From NCBI RefSeq assembly GCF_026153455.1, contig NZ_CP110629.1, positions 2,666,001-2,730,000 of the forward strand: DNA of 64,000 nt, given 5' to 3'. Positions within the stretch are counted from its first letter, which is position 1, and each line of letters opens with the position of its first letter. The translations under genes and the position numbers were made by a program. Below the pieces are notes generated by a model that worked only from the letters and a program-made list of their open reading frames with translations, ran no database searches and was not told the DNA's origin. Shown here in pieces: positions 34,799 through 43,734 of the stretch. Source of the stretch: Marinimicrobium sp. C6131 (lineage in GTDB: Bacteria; Pseudomonadota; Gammaproteobacteria; Pseudomonadales; Cellvibrionaceae).

Positions 34799-34875
34799 GG
34801 GTCGTTCTCCAATGACGATCGACCGCCGGAAGTGGCGGCGCTCGCCATTCTACGCGAGACCACGACCGGACACGA

Positions 34876-35331
34876 TCACTCCGGCTGCGGAATGGGCAGT
34901 TGGGAGCGTTCGGCAAAGCGGTTCCGGTCGTCTTCGGTAGCGCCCTCACGGCACTCTCCCCGCAGCCACATCTCGGCCCGGGACAGACGATAGTCCAACT
35001 CCAGAAAGCCCTCCCGGCAATACCCGGTGAGCGTCACGGCCCGCTCGGCGTCGCTGCGCAACTGCCGGTACTCGCGGCTGCCCAAAGGCTCCCGACGACG
35101 ATGCTCGGTCACATCCTTGGGGGATCGATACACCTGCACCAGTGGCCGCTGACGGGCATCCGGCACATCCAGTTGATACACAAACAGTTTGCTGTTGTTG
35201 GGCCGCAGATCAATCGACAGCGTCTCTTTCAGGCCCCCGTAGTGGCGCCCACCGCTACTGCACCCGATCAGCAGGGTACCGATCAACACTCCGGTCACGC
35301 CCAACCACCACCGGCCTCTGCCATTGCCCAT
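34876..35331 (-). CDS. Hypothetical lipoprotein
   Basis: A 151-residue protein starting MGNGRGRWWLGVTGVLIGTL with lipobox LLIGCSSGG. The mature part (GGLKETLSIDLRPNNSKLFV) has no family I recognise. The ATG at 35331 is chosen for GGGGAACGGA upstream and the lipobox; the longer frame to 35523 has neither. It is divergent from the FlgT-like gene, with 100 bp between starts, so the two may share regulation. Confidence 0.75.
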   Translation of the reverse strand: MGNGRGRWWLGVTGVLIGTLLIGCSSGGRHYGGLKETLSIDLRPNNSKLFVYQLDVPDARQRPLVQVYRSPKDVTEHRRREPLGSREYRQLRSDAERAVTLTGYCREGFLELDYRLSRAEMWLRGECREGATEDDRNRFAERSQLPIPQPE

Positions 35332-35431
35332 ATTCCGTTCCCCACTGCTCAAGATGTTGCTGTTCAGGCCGACAACCCAATACGAAACCCTAAAACATTT
35401 CCCCGGTATTGACCACCAGCGGAGCGACCCG

Positions 35432-36607
35432 GTGACCAAGTACAGTCGTATACGAATGCCTTTGGCCTCTACGCGCAATGCCCTGGTGCTACTCATGGCG
35501 ATGACCCTGATGGGTGAAGCCACCGCCGGGCCCAGCCAGGCACACTTTGGCAGCCACCCTCAGGGCACCCATGGTCAGGATACCGCCCGGTACGAGCGTG
35601 TTCCCAGTCCGGATGTGGCCGGCCAGACACCCGAGGCGTCAACCCACCATAAAGACGACGCTGTCCAGGATCAAAACGCTACCCCACCCCTCGCCTGCTC
35701 CAGTGGCGGTCGGGCGTACCGCAAGTCCCTGCTGATCACCGCCTTCCCCCGCCGGGAGCAGGCAGAGGCCAATGCGGGCGGCCTCTGGGGCGCCGAGCAG
35801 GCCCTGGCCGAGCGTCTCGGTGAACACCTGGCCCGGGGCGACCAACTGTTTCAGTATCAATTGATTCCTCAGAGCCTGCCCGAACCGTCAGTCAATTCGG
35901 GGCAGCCCATCCGTCAGTTGGCCAATGAACACGGCACCCAACTGGTGCTGAGTGGCACGCTTCATGACCTGGGGATGGCGCGGCCCGAGGATGCCTTGAA
36001 CCCAGGCCTGGCAACCCGCACCCGCAATGCCGCAGTCAGCGTCTTGCGCCTGAAGCCAGAGTGGGACACCCGGCAACGGGATTTTGTTCTGCAACTGAAT
36101 CTGCACGACGGCCACACGGGACAGACACTGCTCACACGCAGCTACCGGCTGCAGGGGATCTGGAACCCGAAGCGCCCGGAACGAGCCCGGTTCGGAACGC
36201 CAGCGTTCTGGGAGACAGACTACGGCCGGAAAATCGAGGGAGTGCTGGCCGAAGCGGGCCAGGCGCTTAACGAGGCGATTCGCTGCCAGCCACTCGTGGC
36301 GCGCCTGGAGCAACCACGTGTGGGGGCCACGACACTGCTTCACGCCGGATACACCCAGGGACTGCAGGCGGGGGATCGTCTGCCTTTATACCGGATCAGT
36401 CTGCGGCCGATTCCGGGGGAATATCGGCAGTACAGCGCGCATCGACTGGACAGCGGTACACACCTGAGGGTGGAGAAAGTCTACGCGCACACCAGCGAGG
36501 TGCGCCTGGAGGGCGCGACCACACTGCACGGCGAACACTTTGCGGTGACACCCGGCCAGGTACCCCCTCGGGACGAGATCCATACCTGGCTCCGGGAGCA
36601 GGACTGA
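35432..36607 (+). CDS. FlgT-like flagellar/envelope assembly protein
   Basis: A 391-residue exported protein with a GTG start preceded by GGAG and a signal peptide ending EATAG. The segment RKSLLITAFPRREQAEANAG and the later QLVLSGTLHDLG resemble the middle domain of FlgT, and the C-terminal HAGYTQGLQAGDRLPLYRIS resembles its last domain. In Vibrio FlgT forms part of the flagellar H-ring. No flagellar genes adjoin it here, so a related envelope role is possible. It converges with secB. Confidence 0.65.
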   Translation: MTKYSRIRMPLASTRNALVLLMAMTLMGEATAGPSQAHFGSHPQGTHGQDTARYERVPSPDVAGQTPEASTHHKDDAVQDQNATPPLACSSGGRAYRKSLLITAFPRREQAEANAGGLWGAEQALAERLGEHLARGDQLFQYQLIPQSLPEPSVNSGQPIRQLANEHGTQLVLSGTLHDLGMARPEDALNPGLATRTRNAAVSVLRLKPEWDTRQRDFVLQLNLHDGHTGQTLLTRSYRLQGIWNPKRPERARFGTPAFWETDYGRKIEGVLAEAGQALNEAIRCQPLVARLEQPRVGATTLLHAGYTQGLQAGDRLPLYRISLRPIPGEYRQYSAHRLDSGTHLRVEKVYAHTSEVRLEGATTLHGEHFAVTPGQVPPRDEIHTWLREQD

Positions 36608-36608
36608 C

Positions 36609-37112
36609 TCAGGCGTCGGCGGTCTGGGAGGACTCCCCCTGCTTGCGAACCTGCTGTACCGCCTGGGCGAACACCGCATCGAAGTTGATCGGGGGCAACA
36701 TCAGGGGTGGGAAACCACCGCGAGACAGAGTGGAGTCAATCACTTCACGGGTATAGGGGAACAGGATCTGGGGGCAGGTGGTATTGATCACCTGGCTCAA
36801 TTGCGCTTTCTCCAGCCCCTGAATCGCGAACAGACCCGCCTGTTTCACTTCCACCAGAAACACGACTTTGTCATCCATTTTGGCGGTAATGGTCATCAGG
36901 AGCACCACTTCGTAGTGGTTTTCATCCAGATTGTTGACCTGAACGTTCAGTTCCTGATCGATTTTCGGCTTCCAGGCGCGATTGAAGGACTCGACCCCCA
37001 TCGGGGTTTCAAAGGACAAGTCCTTCAGGTAGATCCGCTTGATCTGCAGACCGCGCGGAGCTTCCTGGGTGGCGCCTGCGCCGTTTTCCTGAGTGGTGTT
37101 TTCATCTGCCAT
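36609..37112 (-). CDS. secB: Protein-export chaperone SecB
   Basis: A 167-residue SecB that holds preproteins unfolded for SecA. The core is IKRIYLKDLSFETPMGVESF, NLDENHYEVVLLMTITAKMD and CPQILFPYTREVIDSTLSRG, then GGFPPLMLPPINFD. It is the last gene of a rhodanese-grxC-secB series on the minus strand, the arrangement common in gammaproteobacteria. Confidence 0.97.
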   Translation of the reverse strand: MADENTTQENGAGATQEAPRGLQIKRIYLKDLSFETPMGVESFNRAWKPKIDQELNVQVNNLDENHYEVVLLMTITAKMDDKVVFLVEVKQAGLFAIQGLEKAQLSQVINTTCPQILFPYTREVIDSTLSRGGFPPLMLPPINFDAVFAQAVQQVRKQGESSQTADA

Positions 37113-37170
37113 AATTAAGTTACCGTTGGTTCAATCAATTAGCCCTGAATCGGCCGCCGTCGGTGGGCGC

Positions 37171-37425
37171 TCAGCCCAGCATTTCGTCCAGCTTGCCGCT
37201 CTTGTCCAGCGCCCACAGATCGGTGAAGCCACCCACATGGGTGTCCCCGATCCAGATCTGGGGCACCGTGCGCTGACCACTGTCAGCCATCATTTTTTTC
37301 CGCAGTGATGGATCGCGGTCCACCCGAATTTCCTCGAACGCGACACCTTTGCCTTCCAGCAAGTGCTTGGCATTGACGCAGAACGGGCACACCGCCGTGG
37401 TGTACATTACAACTTTCGCCATCAT
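37171..37425 (-). CDS. grxC: Glutaredoxin 3
   Basis: An 84-residue glutaredoxin with active site C13-P-F-C16 (the usual form is CPYC) and the cis-proline motif RTVPQIWIGDTHVGGFTDLW. It reduces protein disulfides and glutathione adducts. It lies 58 bp before secB and 13 bp after the rhodanese gene. Confidence 0.95.
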   Translation of the reverse strand: MMAKVVMYTTAVCPFCVNAKHLLEGKGVAFEEIRVDRDPSLRKKMMADSGQRTVPQIWIGDTHVGGFTDLWALDKSGKLDEMLG

Positions 37426-37438
37426 GAACTCCCGGTTG

Positions 37439-37852
37439 TCAGCCTTTCACCAGGGGCATCCCCTGGTTCTGCCACTCGGTAATCCCCCCGGCCAGGCGAC
37501 GTACATCAAAGCCCTTCTGCCCGAGAGTACGACCGGCCGCACCGGCATGCTGGCCAAGCTTGTCGGCCACCACGATGATCTTGTCCCGGTGAGGCGCCAG
37601 CAACTGCTCAGCGTCCGCCGCGACTTTGGAATAAGGCAGACTCAGGGCGCCCGAGATGTGCCCGGCCTTGAAATCGGCCGCCTCACGGACATCCAGCAAC
37701 ACGGCCTTCTCGCTATTGAGCAAGCGGGTGACCTCATGGGCGGGAATCGGTTTCCCGTTCTTGATCCGCTCGCGCATGGCGTACACCACCATCAACACGG
37801 CCAGCGTGGTGATCAGAAGCCACTCTTGGCTGACAAATACAAAAAATTCCAC
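37439..37852 (-). CDS. Membrane-anchored rhodanese-like protein without cysteine
   Basis: A 137-residue protein with one N-terminal membrane helix (LLITTLAVLMVVYAM) and a rhodanese domain (LLDVREAADFKAGHISGALS, RRLAGGITEWQNQGMPLVKG). It matches the YibN-type protein upstream of grxC-secB. The loop that should carry the catalytic cysteine reads KLGQHAGAAG, and the whole protein contains no cysteine, so sulfurtransferase activity is not expected. It may bind a partner or anion instead. Confidence 0.92.
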   Translation of the reverse strand: MEFFVFVSQEWLLITTLAVLMVVYAMRERIKNGKPIPAHEVTRLLNSEKAVLLDVREAADFKAGHISGALSLPYSKVAADAEQLLAPHRDKIIVVADKLGQHAGAAGRTLGQKGFDVRRLAGGITEWQNQGMPLVKG

Positions 37853-38079
37853 GTCTTCGCTTTCCTCAACTCGAATCGGGGAGAATCCGCGCCCGGGATA
37901 GCCGAGGCGGAGCGCGCCGCAGTATACACCATCAGACGTCCTTTTCTCAGCGGCCGACGTAGAGTTACCACGGGTAACGCGTTAGAATGGGGCTTTTGCG
38001 CCCGGAAGTACCCGCCGGGCGCCGGCAATGGCCATTCCATTCGACCTTCATTCAGCGACTCAGAGAAGTGACAGTACCT

Positions 38080-39642
38080 ATGACCGCCAACCAGACCTCC
38101 GCCCAAAAGCCCACCGTTCTGATTGTCCTGGATGGTGTCGGCTATTCGGAAAAGACCGAACACAACGCCGTGTACAGCGCCAACACCCCGGTCCTCGACC
38201 GCCTCTGGAAGGAAGCTCCGCACAGCCTGATCGCCACCTCCGGGATGGCGGTGGGCCTGCCGGAGGGCCAGATGGGCAACAGCGAAGTGGGCCACACCAC
38301 CATCGGTGCCGGTCGGGTGGTCTACCAGAACTTCACGCGGATCAATAAAGCGATCGAAGATGGCGAGTTCGCCAACAATCCGGCCTACGCCGCCGCCATC
38401 GACAAGGCCAAAGACGCCGGCAAAGCCGTGCACGTCTTCGGTCTGCTCTCGGAAGGGGGCGTGCACAGCCACGAAAACCACATTTACGCCATGGTGGACG
38501 CCGCCGCCAAACGCGGCGCCAAAGAAGTGTACCTGCACGCTTTCCTGGACGGTCGAGACACCGCCCCGCGCAGCGCCAAGGCGTCTCTGGAAAAAGCCGA
38601 AAAGCAGTTTGCCGAGCTGGGCGTTGGCCGCGTCGCCAGTATCGTTGGACGCTACTTCGCCATGGACCGGGACAACAACTGGGACCGGGTGGAGAAAGCC
38701 TATAACGCCATGGCCTGTGGCGTGGGCGAGTTTACCGCCAAAACCGCCGTCGACGGCCTGGCCGCCGCTTACGAGCGCGATGAAAACGACGAGTTCGTCA
38801 AGGCGACCGTGATCGTCGGCGACGGCCAGGAACCGGTCAAGATGAACGATGGCGACGTCGCCATCTTCATGAACTTCCGGCCCGACCGGGCCCGCCAGAT
38901 CACCCGCGCGCTCATCGAGAGCGATTTTGACGGTTTCAAACGCCAGTGCGAACCCAAGCTGGCCGACTTCGTAATGACCACCGAATACGCTTCGGACATC
39001 AAGGCCAGCTGCGCTTTCCCCCCTCAGGAACTGGTCAACTCCTTTGGCGACTACCTGGCCAAACAGGGCAAAACCCAGTTGCGCATCGCCGAGACCGAGA
39101 AGTACGCCCATGTGACCTTCTTCTTCAACGGAGGCACCGAAGCCGAGTTTGAGGGCGAAGACCGCATCCTGGTGCCCTCACCCAAGGTGGCCACCTACGA
39201 CCTGCAGCCGGAAATGAGCGCACCCGAGGTCACCGACAAGCTGGTCGAGGCCATCGAGTCCGGGAAGTACGACGCCATTATCTGCAACTACGCCAACGGA
39301 GACATGGTGGGCCATTCGGGCATCTTTGAAGCGGCCGTCAAATCGGTTGAGGCCGTCGATAAGTGCCTGGGTCGGGTGCTCGACGCCACCCTGAAAGCGG
39401 GCGGCGAAGCCCTGGTCACCGCCGACCACGGCAACGTTGAGGAGATGTACGATCCGGAGTCCGGCCAGGTGAGCACCCAGCACTCCACCCTGCCGGTACC
39501 CCTGATCTACGTCAGTTCGCGCAAGGGAACCATCGCCGACGGCGGCTCCCTGGCCGACCTCGCTCCCACCATGTTGCACCTGATGGGGCTGCCACAGCCC
39601 AAGGAAATGACCGGTCGCAACCTGATCACCCTGAGCGAGTAA
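38080..39642 (+). CDS. gpmI: 2,3-bisphosphoglycerate-independent phosphoglycerate mutase
   Basis: A 521-residue manganese-dependent iPGM of glycolysis. The phosphorylated serine is S68 in GQMGNSEVGHTTIGAGR. Metal-binding motifs VLIVLDGVGYS at the N-terminus and LVTADHGNVEEM, QHSTLPVPLIY near the C-terminus are intact. The ATG at 38080 is typical for the family; the frame upstream to 37987 is not supported. It heads gpmI-envC-ctp-yibQ. Confidence 0.97.
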   Translation: MTANQTSAQKPTVLIVLDGVGYSEKTEHNAVYSANTPVLDRLWKEAPHSLIATSGMAVGLPEGQMGNSEVGHTTIGAGRVVYQNFTRINKAIEDGEFANNPAYAAAIDKAKDAGKAVHVFGLLSEGGVHSHENHIYAMVDAAAKRGAKEVYLHAFLDGRDTAPRSAKASLEKAEKQFAELGVGRVASIVGRYFAMDRDNNWDRVEKAYNAMACGVGEFTAKTAVDGLAAAYERDENDEFVKATVIVGDGQEPVKMNDGDVAIFMNFRPDRARQITRALIESDFDGFKRQCEPKLADFVMTTEYASDIKASCAFPPQELVNSFGDYLAKQGKTQLRIAETEKYAHVTFFFNGGTEAEFEGEDRILVPSPKVATYDLQPEMSAPEVTDKLVEAIESGKYDAIICNYANGDMVGHSGIFEAAVKSVEAVDKCLGRVLDATLKAGGEALVTADHGNVEEMYDPESGQVSTQHSTLPVPLIYVSSRKGTIADGGSLADLAPTMLHLMGLPQPKEMTGRNLITLSE

Positions 39643-39693
39643 CCCACGGATGGGGCGGCTTTCCGGTCGCCCCATCGACGGCAAGGTCCCCTC

Positions 39694-40860
39694 ATGACAA
39701 TCGCTGCGCGTCCCCAAGGCTTCGGAAAGTACCTGCTGTATCTGTGCCTGTATCTGGCGCTGAGCGGTACCGCTCACGCCAATGATCAGGCCGAGTATGA
39801 AGCGCGAATGCAGGAGCTTCAGAAAACCATTGAACAGTTGCAACGGGAACTGAAGAAAACCCAGGGCTCCCGGGATGAGCTCAAGGAACAGCTTGAGTCG
39901 TCCGAGTCCGACATCGGCGAACTGCTCAAAAAGATCGAGCGCATCAAGTCCGACCTTGAGCAGCAGAATCGCGACCTGCAGAGCCTGAAGCAGGAACGCA
40001 ACGAGCTGGATCAATCCCGACAGGCTCAGCAACAGGCCGTTGCCGAGCAGGTTCAGGCCGCCTACGCCCTGGGCCGACAGAGCCAGATCAAGTTGCTGCT
40101 CAACCAGGAGAGTCCCCAGCGCGTATCGCGCTTGCTGCGCTATTACGATTACTGGCTGGAAGCGCGCACCGATAAAATCGAGCGCTACCTGGAGACACTC
40201 GCCGAGCTGGATCGCATCGAACCCCGCATTGTCCAGAAAACGGCGGAACTCGCCCGCAACCGGGACCAGTTGAAAGCGCAACACGAACGCCTGGCCGAAC
40301 GCCAGGAAAGCCGCCGCCAGACCCTGGCCGCCCTGAACCAGCGCATTCGTTCCACCGATCAGGAGCTGGCGGACCTGCAAAAGGACCGGGAGCGTCTCCA
40401 GTCCCTGCTGGACGAAATGGTCGCCGCCGTCGCCGACCTGGAAATGCCCGGTGGCGATACGCCTTTCAGCCAACGCAAAGGTCGCCTTCCCTGGCCCGCC
40501 CAGGGATCACTGCGACACCGTTTCGGCAGCGCTCAGTTGGACGGCCAGATCACCCGTAACGGCATCGTCATCGACGCCAGTGAAGGCGACCCGGTACTGG
40601 CCGTACACCATGGCCGCGTGGTATTTTCCGATTACTTCCGGGGCCACGGACTCCTGCTGATTGTGGACCATGGCGAGGGCTACATGAGCCTGTACGCCCA
40701 CAATCAGAGCCTGTACAAGGAAACCGGCGAGTGGGTCAGCGCGGGGGAGACCATTGCCAGCGTCGGCAACACCGGGGGTCAGCTCCAGGCGGGCCTGTAT
40801 TTCGAAATCCGGCACCGGGGCAAGCCCACCAACCCGATGCCCTGGCTGGCGCAGGCCTGA
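39694..40860 (+). CDS. envC: Murein hydrolase activator EnvC
   Basis: A 388-residue periplasmic protein with a signal peptide (ends TAHAN), a long coiled coil (about 30-250) and a C-terminal LytM/M23 domain (about 275-388). The LytM metal site is degenerate (RNGIVIDASEGDP without the first His; LYFEIRH in place of the HxH), as in E. coli EnvC, which activates amidases AmiA/AmiB and is not itself a hydrolase. It acts in septal peptidoglycan splitting. Confidence 0.93.
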   Translation: MTIAARPQGFGKYLLYLCLYLALSGTAHANDQAEYEARMQELQKTIEQLQRELKKTQGSRDELKEQLESSESDIGELLKKIERIKSDLEQQNRDLQSLKQERNELDQSRQAQQQAVAEQVQAAYALGRQSQIKLLLNQESPQRVSRLLRYYDYWLEARTDKIERYLETLAELDRIEPRIVQKTAELARNRDQLKAQHERLAERQESRRQTLAALNQRIRSTDQELADLQKDRERLQSLLDEMVAAVADLEMPGGDTPFSQRKGRLPWPAQGSLRHRFGSAQLDGQITRNGIVIDASEGDPVLAVHHGRVVFSDYFRGHGLLLIVDHGEGYMSLYAHNQSLYKETGEWVSAGETIASVGNTGGQLQAGLYFEIRHRGKPTNPMPWLAQA

Positions 40861-40986
40861 TCGCATCACCTGCCCCATGAGACCGGCTATAGTGAATTAT
40901 GCGCCATACTGATTGTCATATTGTCATGCCCACGGCCGCGCCCGCGGGAACCGATCCACACCGGACCCTCAAGTCAGGAGACCCGG

Positions 40987-42369
40987 ATGCTGTACGCTAA
41001 TTTCAAACACGCTGCTCTGGTGGCGCTGCTCGCCACTCTATCACCTCTGGCGCTGGCACAGTCCGCTGCGGATACTGCCGCGCCCGAAGAGCAGCAGGGC
41101 CTGCTGCCGCTCGAGGAACTGCGCACCTTCACCCGGGTATACGACCATATCCGCAATGGTTATGTCGAAGAGCTGTCGGATGCCGAGCTGCTGGAGTACG
41201 CCATCAAGGGCATGATCGCCGAGCTGGACCCACACTCGGCCTATCTGGATGAAAAGTCCTTTGAAGATCTGCAGGAGAATACCTCCGGCGAATTTGGTGG
41301 TATCGGGATTGAAGTCGGGATGGAAGATGGCTTCGTCAAGGTGATTGCACCGATTGACGACACTCCGGCTCAAAAAGCCGGTATCGAACCGGGTGATCTG
41401 ATCATTCGCCTGGACGACCAACCGGTCAAAGGCATGAGCCTGAACGACGCGGTTGAGAAAATGCGCGGCCCCAAAGGCAGTGACCTGACAGTGACCGTCG
41501 TGCGGGAAGGTATCGACCAACCGTTTGAAGTCACTCTGACCCGGGACATCATCAAGGTCAAAAGTGTACGGGTACGCGTCGAGGACGAACATTATGCGTA
41601 CATCCGGATCGCCCAGTTTCAGGTGAATACCGGTCGGGACATGATTGAGGCTCTGGAAAAGCTGCGTGCGGAGCACGACGACATTCGGGGCATTGTGCTC
41701 GACCTGCGCAACAACCCCGGCGGTGTTCTGCAGACGTCCGTGGAAGTCGCCGATGCCTTTTTGGACGAAGGGTTGGTGGTCTACACCGAGGGGCGTACCG
41801 AGAACAGCGACATGCGCTATTACGCCAACGAGGGCGAGGTGGCCGAAGATCTCCCCATTGTGGTGTTGATCAACGATGGTTCCGCCTCAGCGTCCGAAAT
41901 CGTGGCCGGGGCACTGCAGGATCACGGCCGCGCCGTGGTGCTGGGAACCCGGAGTTTCGGTAAAGGGTCGGTACAGACCGTGGTCCCCATCTCTGAAACC
42001 CGGGCGGTCAAGCTGACGACCGCACTCTACTACACGCCCAACGGGCGCTCCATCCAGGCTCAGGGAATCGTGCCCGACGTGACCGTCGAGCGCGCTCGGG
42101 TAACCGCCCTGCGCACGGGTGCCCGCTCTACCGAGGCGGACCTGGCCGGCCACTTGGGCAACGCCAATGGCGGGGAAGAGAGTAACACCCGGACCCGGGA
42201 GTCCGAGCGCGAAGCCCGCCAGAGTGATATCGGCGACAACCAGTTGGACGAAGCCATCAACATGCTCAAGGGGCTGCATATTTTCCAGCAGCGCCAGAAG
42301 GCCAGCCTCGCCCGGCGTCTGCCCCCACTCAACGAGGAAGACGAGTCCGAACAGCCAGTAGCGGAGTAG
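40987..42369 (+). CDS. ctpA: Carboxyl-terminal processing peptidase (S41, CtpA)
   Basis: A 460-residue periplasmic serine protease with a signal peptide (ends LALAQ), a PDZ domain (about 95-185; GGIGIEVGMEDGFVKVIAPI) and an S41 catalytic domain. The Ser-Lys dyad is S301 (NDGSASASEIVAGAL) and K326 (GTRSFGKGSVQT), 25 residues apart as expected. The start follows AGGAGACCCGG. CtpA-type proteases degrade peptidoglycan hydrolases in Pseudomonas, fitting its place after envC. The start could be extended to 40921 but lacks support there. Confidence 0.95.
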   Translation: MLYANFKHAALVALLATLSPLALAQSAADTAAPEEQQGLLPLEELRTFTRVYDHIRNGYVEELSDAELLEYAIKGMIAELDPHSAYLDEKSFEDLQENTSGEFGGIGIEVGMEDGFVKVIAPIDDTPAQKAGIEPGDLIIRLDDQPVKGMSLNDAVEKMRGPKGSDLTVTVVREGIDQPFEVTLTRDIIKVKSVRVRVEDEHYAYIRIAQFQVNTGRDMIEALEKLRAEHDDIRGIVLDLRNNPGGVLQTSVEVADAFLDEGLVVYTEGRTENSDMRYYANEGEVAEDLPIVVLINDGSASASEIVAGALQDHGRAVVLGTRSFGKGSVQTVVPISETRAVKLTTALYYTPNGRSIQAQGIVPDVTVERARVTALRTGARSTEADLAGHLGNANGGEESNTRTRESEREARQSDIGDNQLDEAINMLKGLHIFQQRQKASLARRLPPLNEEDESEQPVAE

Positions 42370-42376
42370 ATCGCCC

Positions 42377-43279
42377 GTGCTCCTGCCATTACTGCGCCTC
42401 GCCCTGGTCGCCAGCCTGATGCTGGGTGCCCCTTTGAGTCAGGCCGGTCAACTGGCCATCATCATTGACGATATCGGCTACAGCGCGTCCCTGGGGAAGC
42501 GCAGCCTGAACCTGCCTGGCGAGTTCACCTTTGCCGTATTGCCCCACGCCCCCCACGGCGCCAGGCTGGCCCGAGAGGGTGCGGCCCTGGGTAAGGAAAT
42601 CATGCTGCACAATCCCATGAGCAATATCCGCAACCTGCCACTGGACGCCGGGGCTTTGGCCTCCGGCATGACGCACCGGGACTTCATTCGTACCCTGGAG
42701 GAAAACCTCAGAACCATTCCCGAGGCTCGCGGCCTCAACAACCATATGGGGAGCCAGCTCACCCAGGAGAGCGAACCCATGGGCTGGCTGATGCAATACC
42801 TGGGCGACCACGGCTATTACTTCATCGACAGTCGAACCACGGCGGACAGCCAGGCCTGGGAAACGGCTCGACGCTACCGGATTCCCACACTCAAGCGGGA
42901 TGTTTTCCTTGATCATGAGCGCTCGGTAGAGGGCGTACTGCGCCAACTCGAGCAGGCCATTGAGCTGGCCCGCACCCGTGGCTACGCCATTGCCATCGGT
43001 CACCCCTACCCCGAAACGCTGATGGTGCTGGAGCAGATCAATCCCCTGCTGACCGACGCAGGCGTCACCCTGGTGCCCATATCGGCTCTGCTGGATCGGC
43101 CCGGAGAACCGCCGCCGACTGCAGGACGCAGTTGCCTGGCGCCACCCCTCAGTCTGTGGCGCCCTCCATCGGGCTCACAATCGATGGCAAGCGGGCCCGA
43201 CGGACTGACACAAGACCTCAGCCCATTAGTCACCGAACGGCGCCCGTATCGTCTGAGTCAACATTTGCTATTAAATTAA
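42377..43279 (+). CDS. yibQ: Divergent polysaccharide deacetylase family protein (YibQ)
   Basis: A 300-residue protein with a GTG start 7 bp after ctpA and a signal peptide ending SQAGQ. The NodB-like core is LAIIIDDIGYS, FTFAVLPHAPHGARLAREG, EIMLHNPMSN, NNHMGSQLTQ and YFIDSRTTADS. It is the conserved fourth gene after gpmI-envC-ctp. Its enzymatic activity is not established in the family. Confidence 0.92.
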   Translation: MLLPLLRLALVASLMLGAPLSQAGQLAIIIDDIGYSASLGKRSLNLPGEFTFAVLPHAPHGARLAREGAALGKEIMLHNPMSNIRNLPLDAGALASGMTHRDFIRTLEENLRTIPEARGLNNHMGSQLTQESEPMGWLMQYLGDHGYYFIDSRTTADSQAWETARRYRIPTLKRDVFLDHERSVEGVLRQLEQAIELARTRGYAIAIGHPYPETLMVLEQINPLLTDAGVTLVPISALLDRPGEPPPTAGRSCLAPPLSLWRPPSGSQSMASGPDGLTQDLSPLVTERRPYRLSQHLLLN

Positions 43280-43442
43280 TATTGCTCTATAAAGACAGAA
43301 TGAGGTGGCGCTACTGGTGCCAGGGAGGTATTTTCAGAGGCTCGAGCCGGGCCGAACGCTGAAAAAGGCGCAGTCGCCGCATGTCGATCAGGGAATTCAC
43401 CCCGACCCTGGGGAAAAGTGATCCATCAAGCAGGTTAAGATT

Positions 43443-43664
43443 ATGAGCGAGAACAGAGCAGGAGAACACGGCAGCGTCCCCAAGCGGACCGGACGTTTTC
43501 TTGAAAAAGACGGTTACTGGTATTACACCACCCGGGAGGGTGTGGATATCGGGCCCTTCGACAGCCGGGAAGATGCGGAAATCGGAGTCGGCGAGTTTAT
43601 CGACTTCATCTGCGCCGCCGAGCCCAAGGTCCGCGAAGCGCTGGAAAGTTACCGGGCCGCGTAA
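43443..43664 (+). CDS. Small conserved protein, possibly DUF6316
   Basis: A 73-residue acidic protein with the pattern GRFLEKDGYWYYTTREGVDI and GPFDSREDAEIGVGEFIDFI. It resembles short Pseudomonas/Cellvibrio proteins of the DUF6316 type, with a GYF-like W-Y-x-REG-x-GPF signature. There is no signal peptide. It stands alone between yibQ and the convergent hisF. Confidence 0.78.
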   Translation: MSENRAGEHGSVPKRTGRFLEKDGYWYYTTREGVDIGPFDSREDAEIGVGEFIDFICAAEPKVREALESYRAA

Positions 43665-43695
43665 CCGCTGCTCAGACGACTGACCTGATACCACC

Positions 43696-43734
43696 AACGC
43701 GGCATTGAGTGTTAACGCATCTCAATGCCGCGTT
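43696..43734. terminator. Hairpin at the hisF 3' end
   Basis: A perfect 14-bp inverted repeat (AACGCGGCATTGAG and its complement) with an 11-nt loop straddles the hisF stop codon and faces the convergent small gene 32 bp away. There is no clear U-tract, so it may act as a bidirectional terminator or an mRNA 3' stabiliser. Confidence 0.6.

Noticed and set aside
37813..39111. 432-codon open frame antisense to gpmI
   Set aside because: It mirrors a certain glycolytic gene and has no motif; long antisense frames are common at this GC content.
39178..40473. 431-codon open frame antisense to envC and the gpmI end
   Set aside because: The Leu-rich composition is the mirror of the coiled coil of envC; no start site or family.
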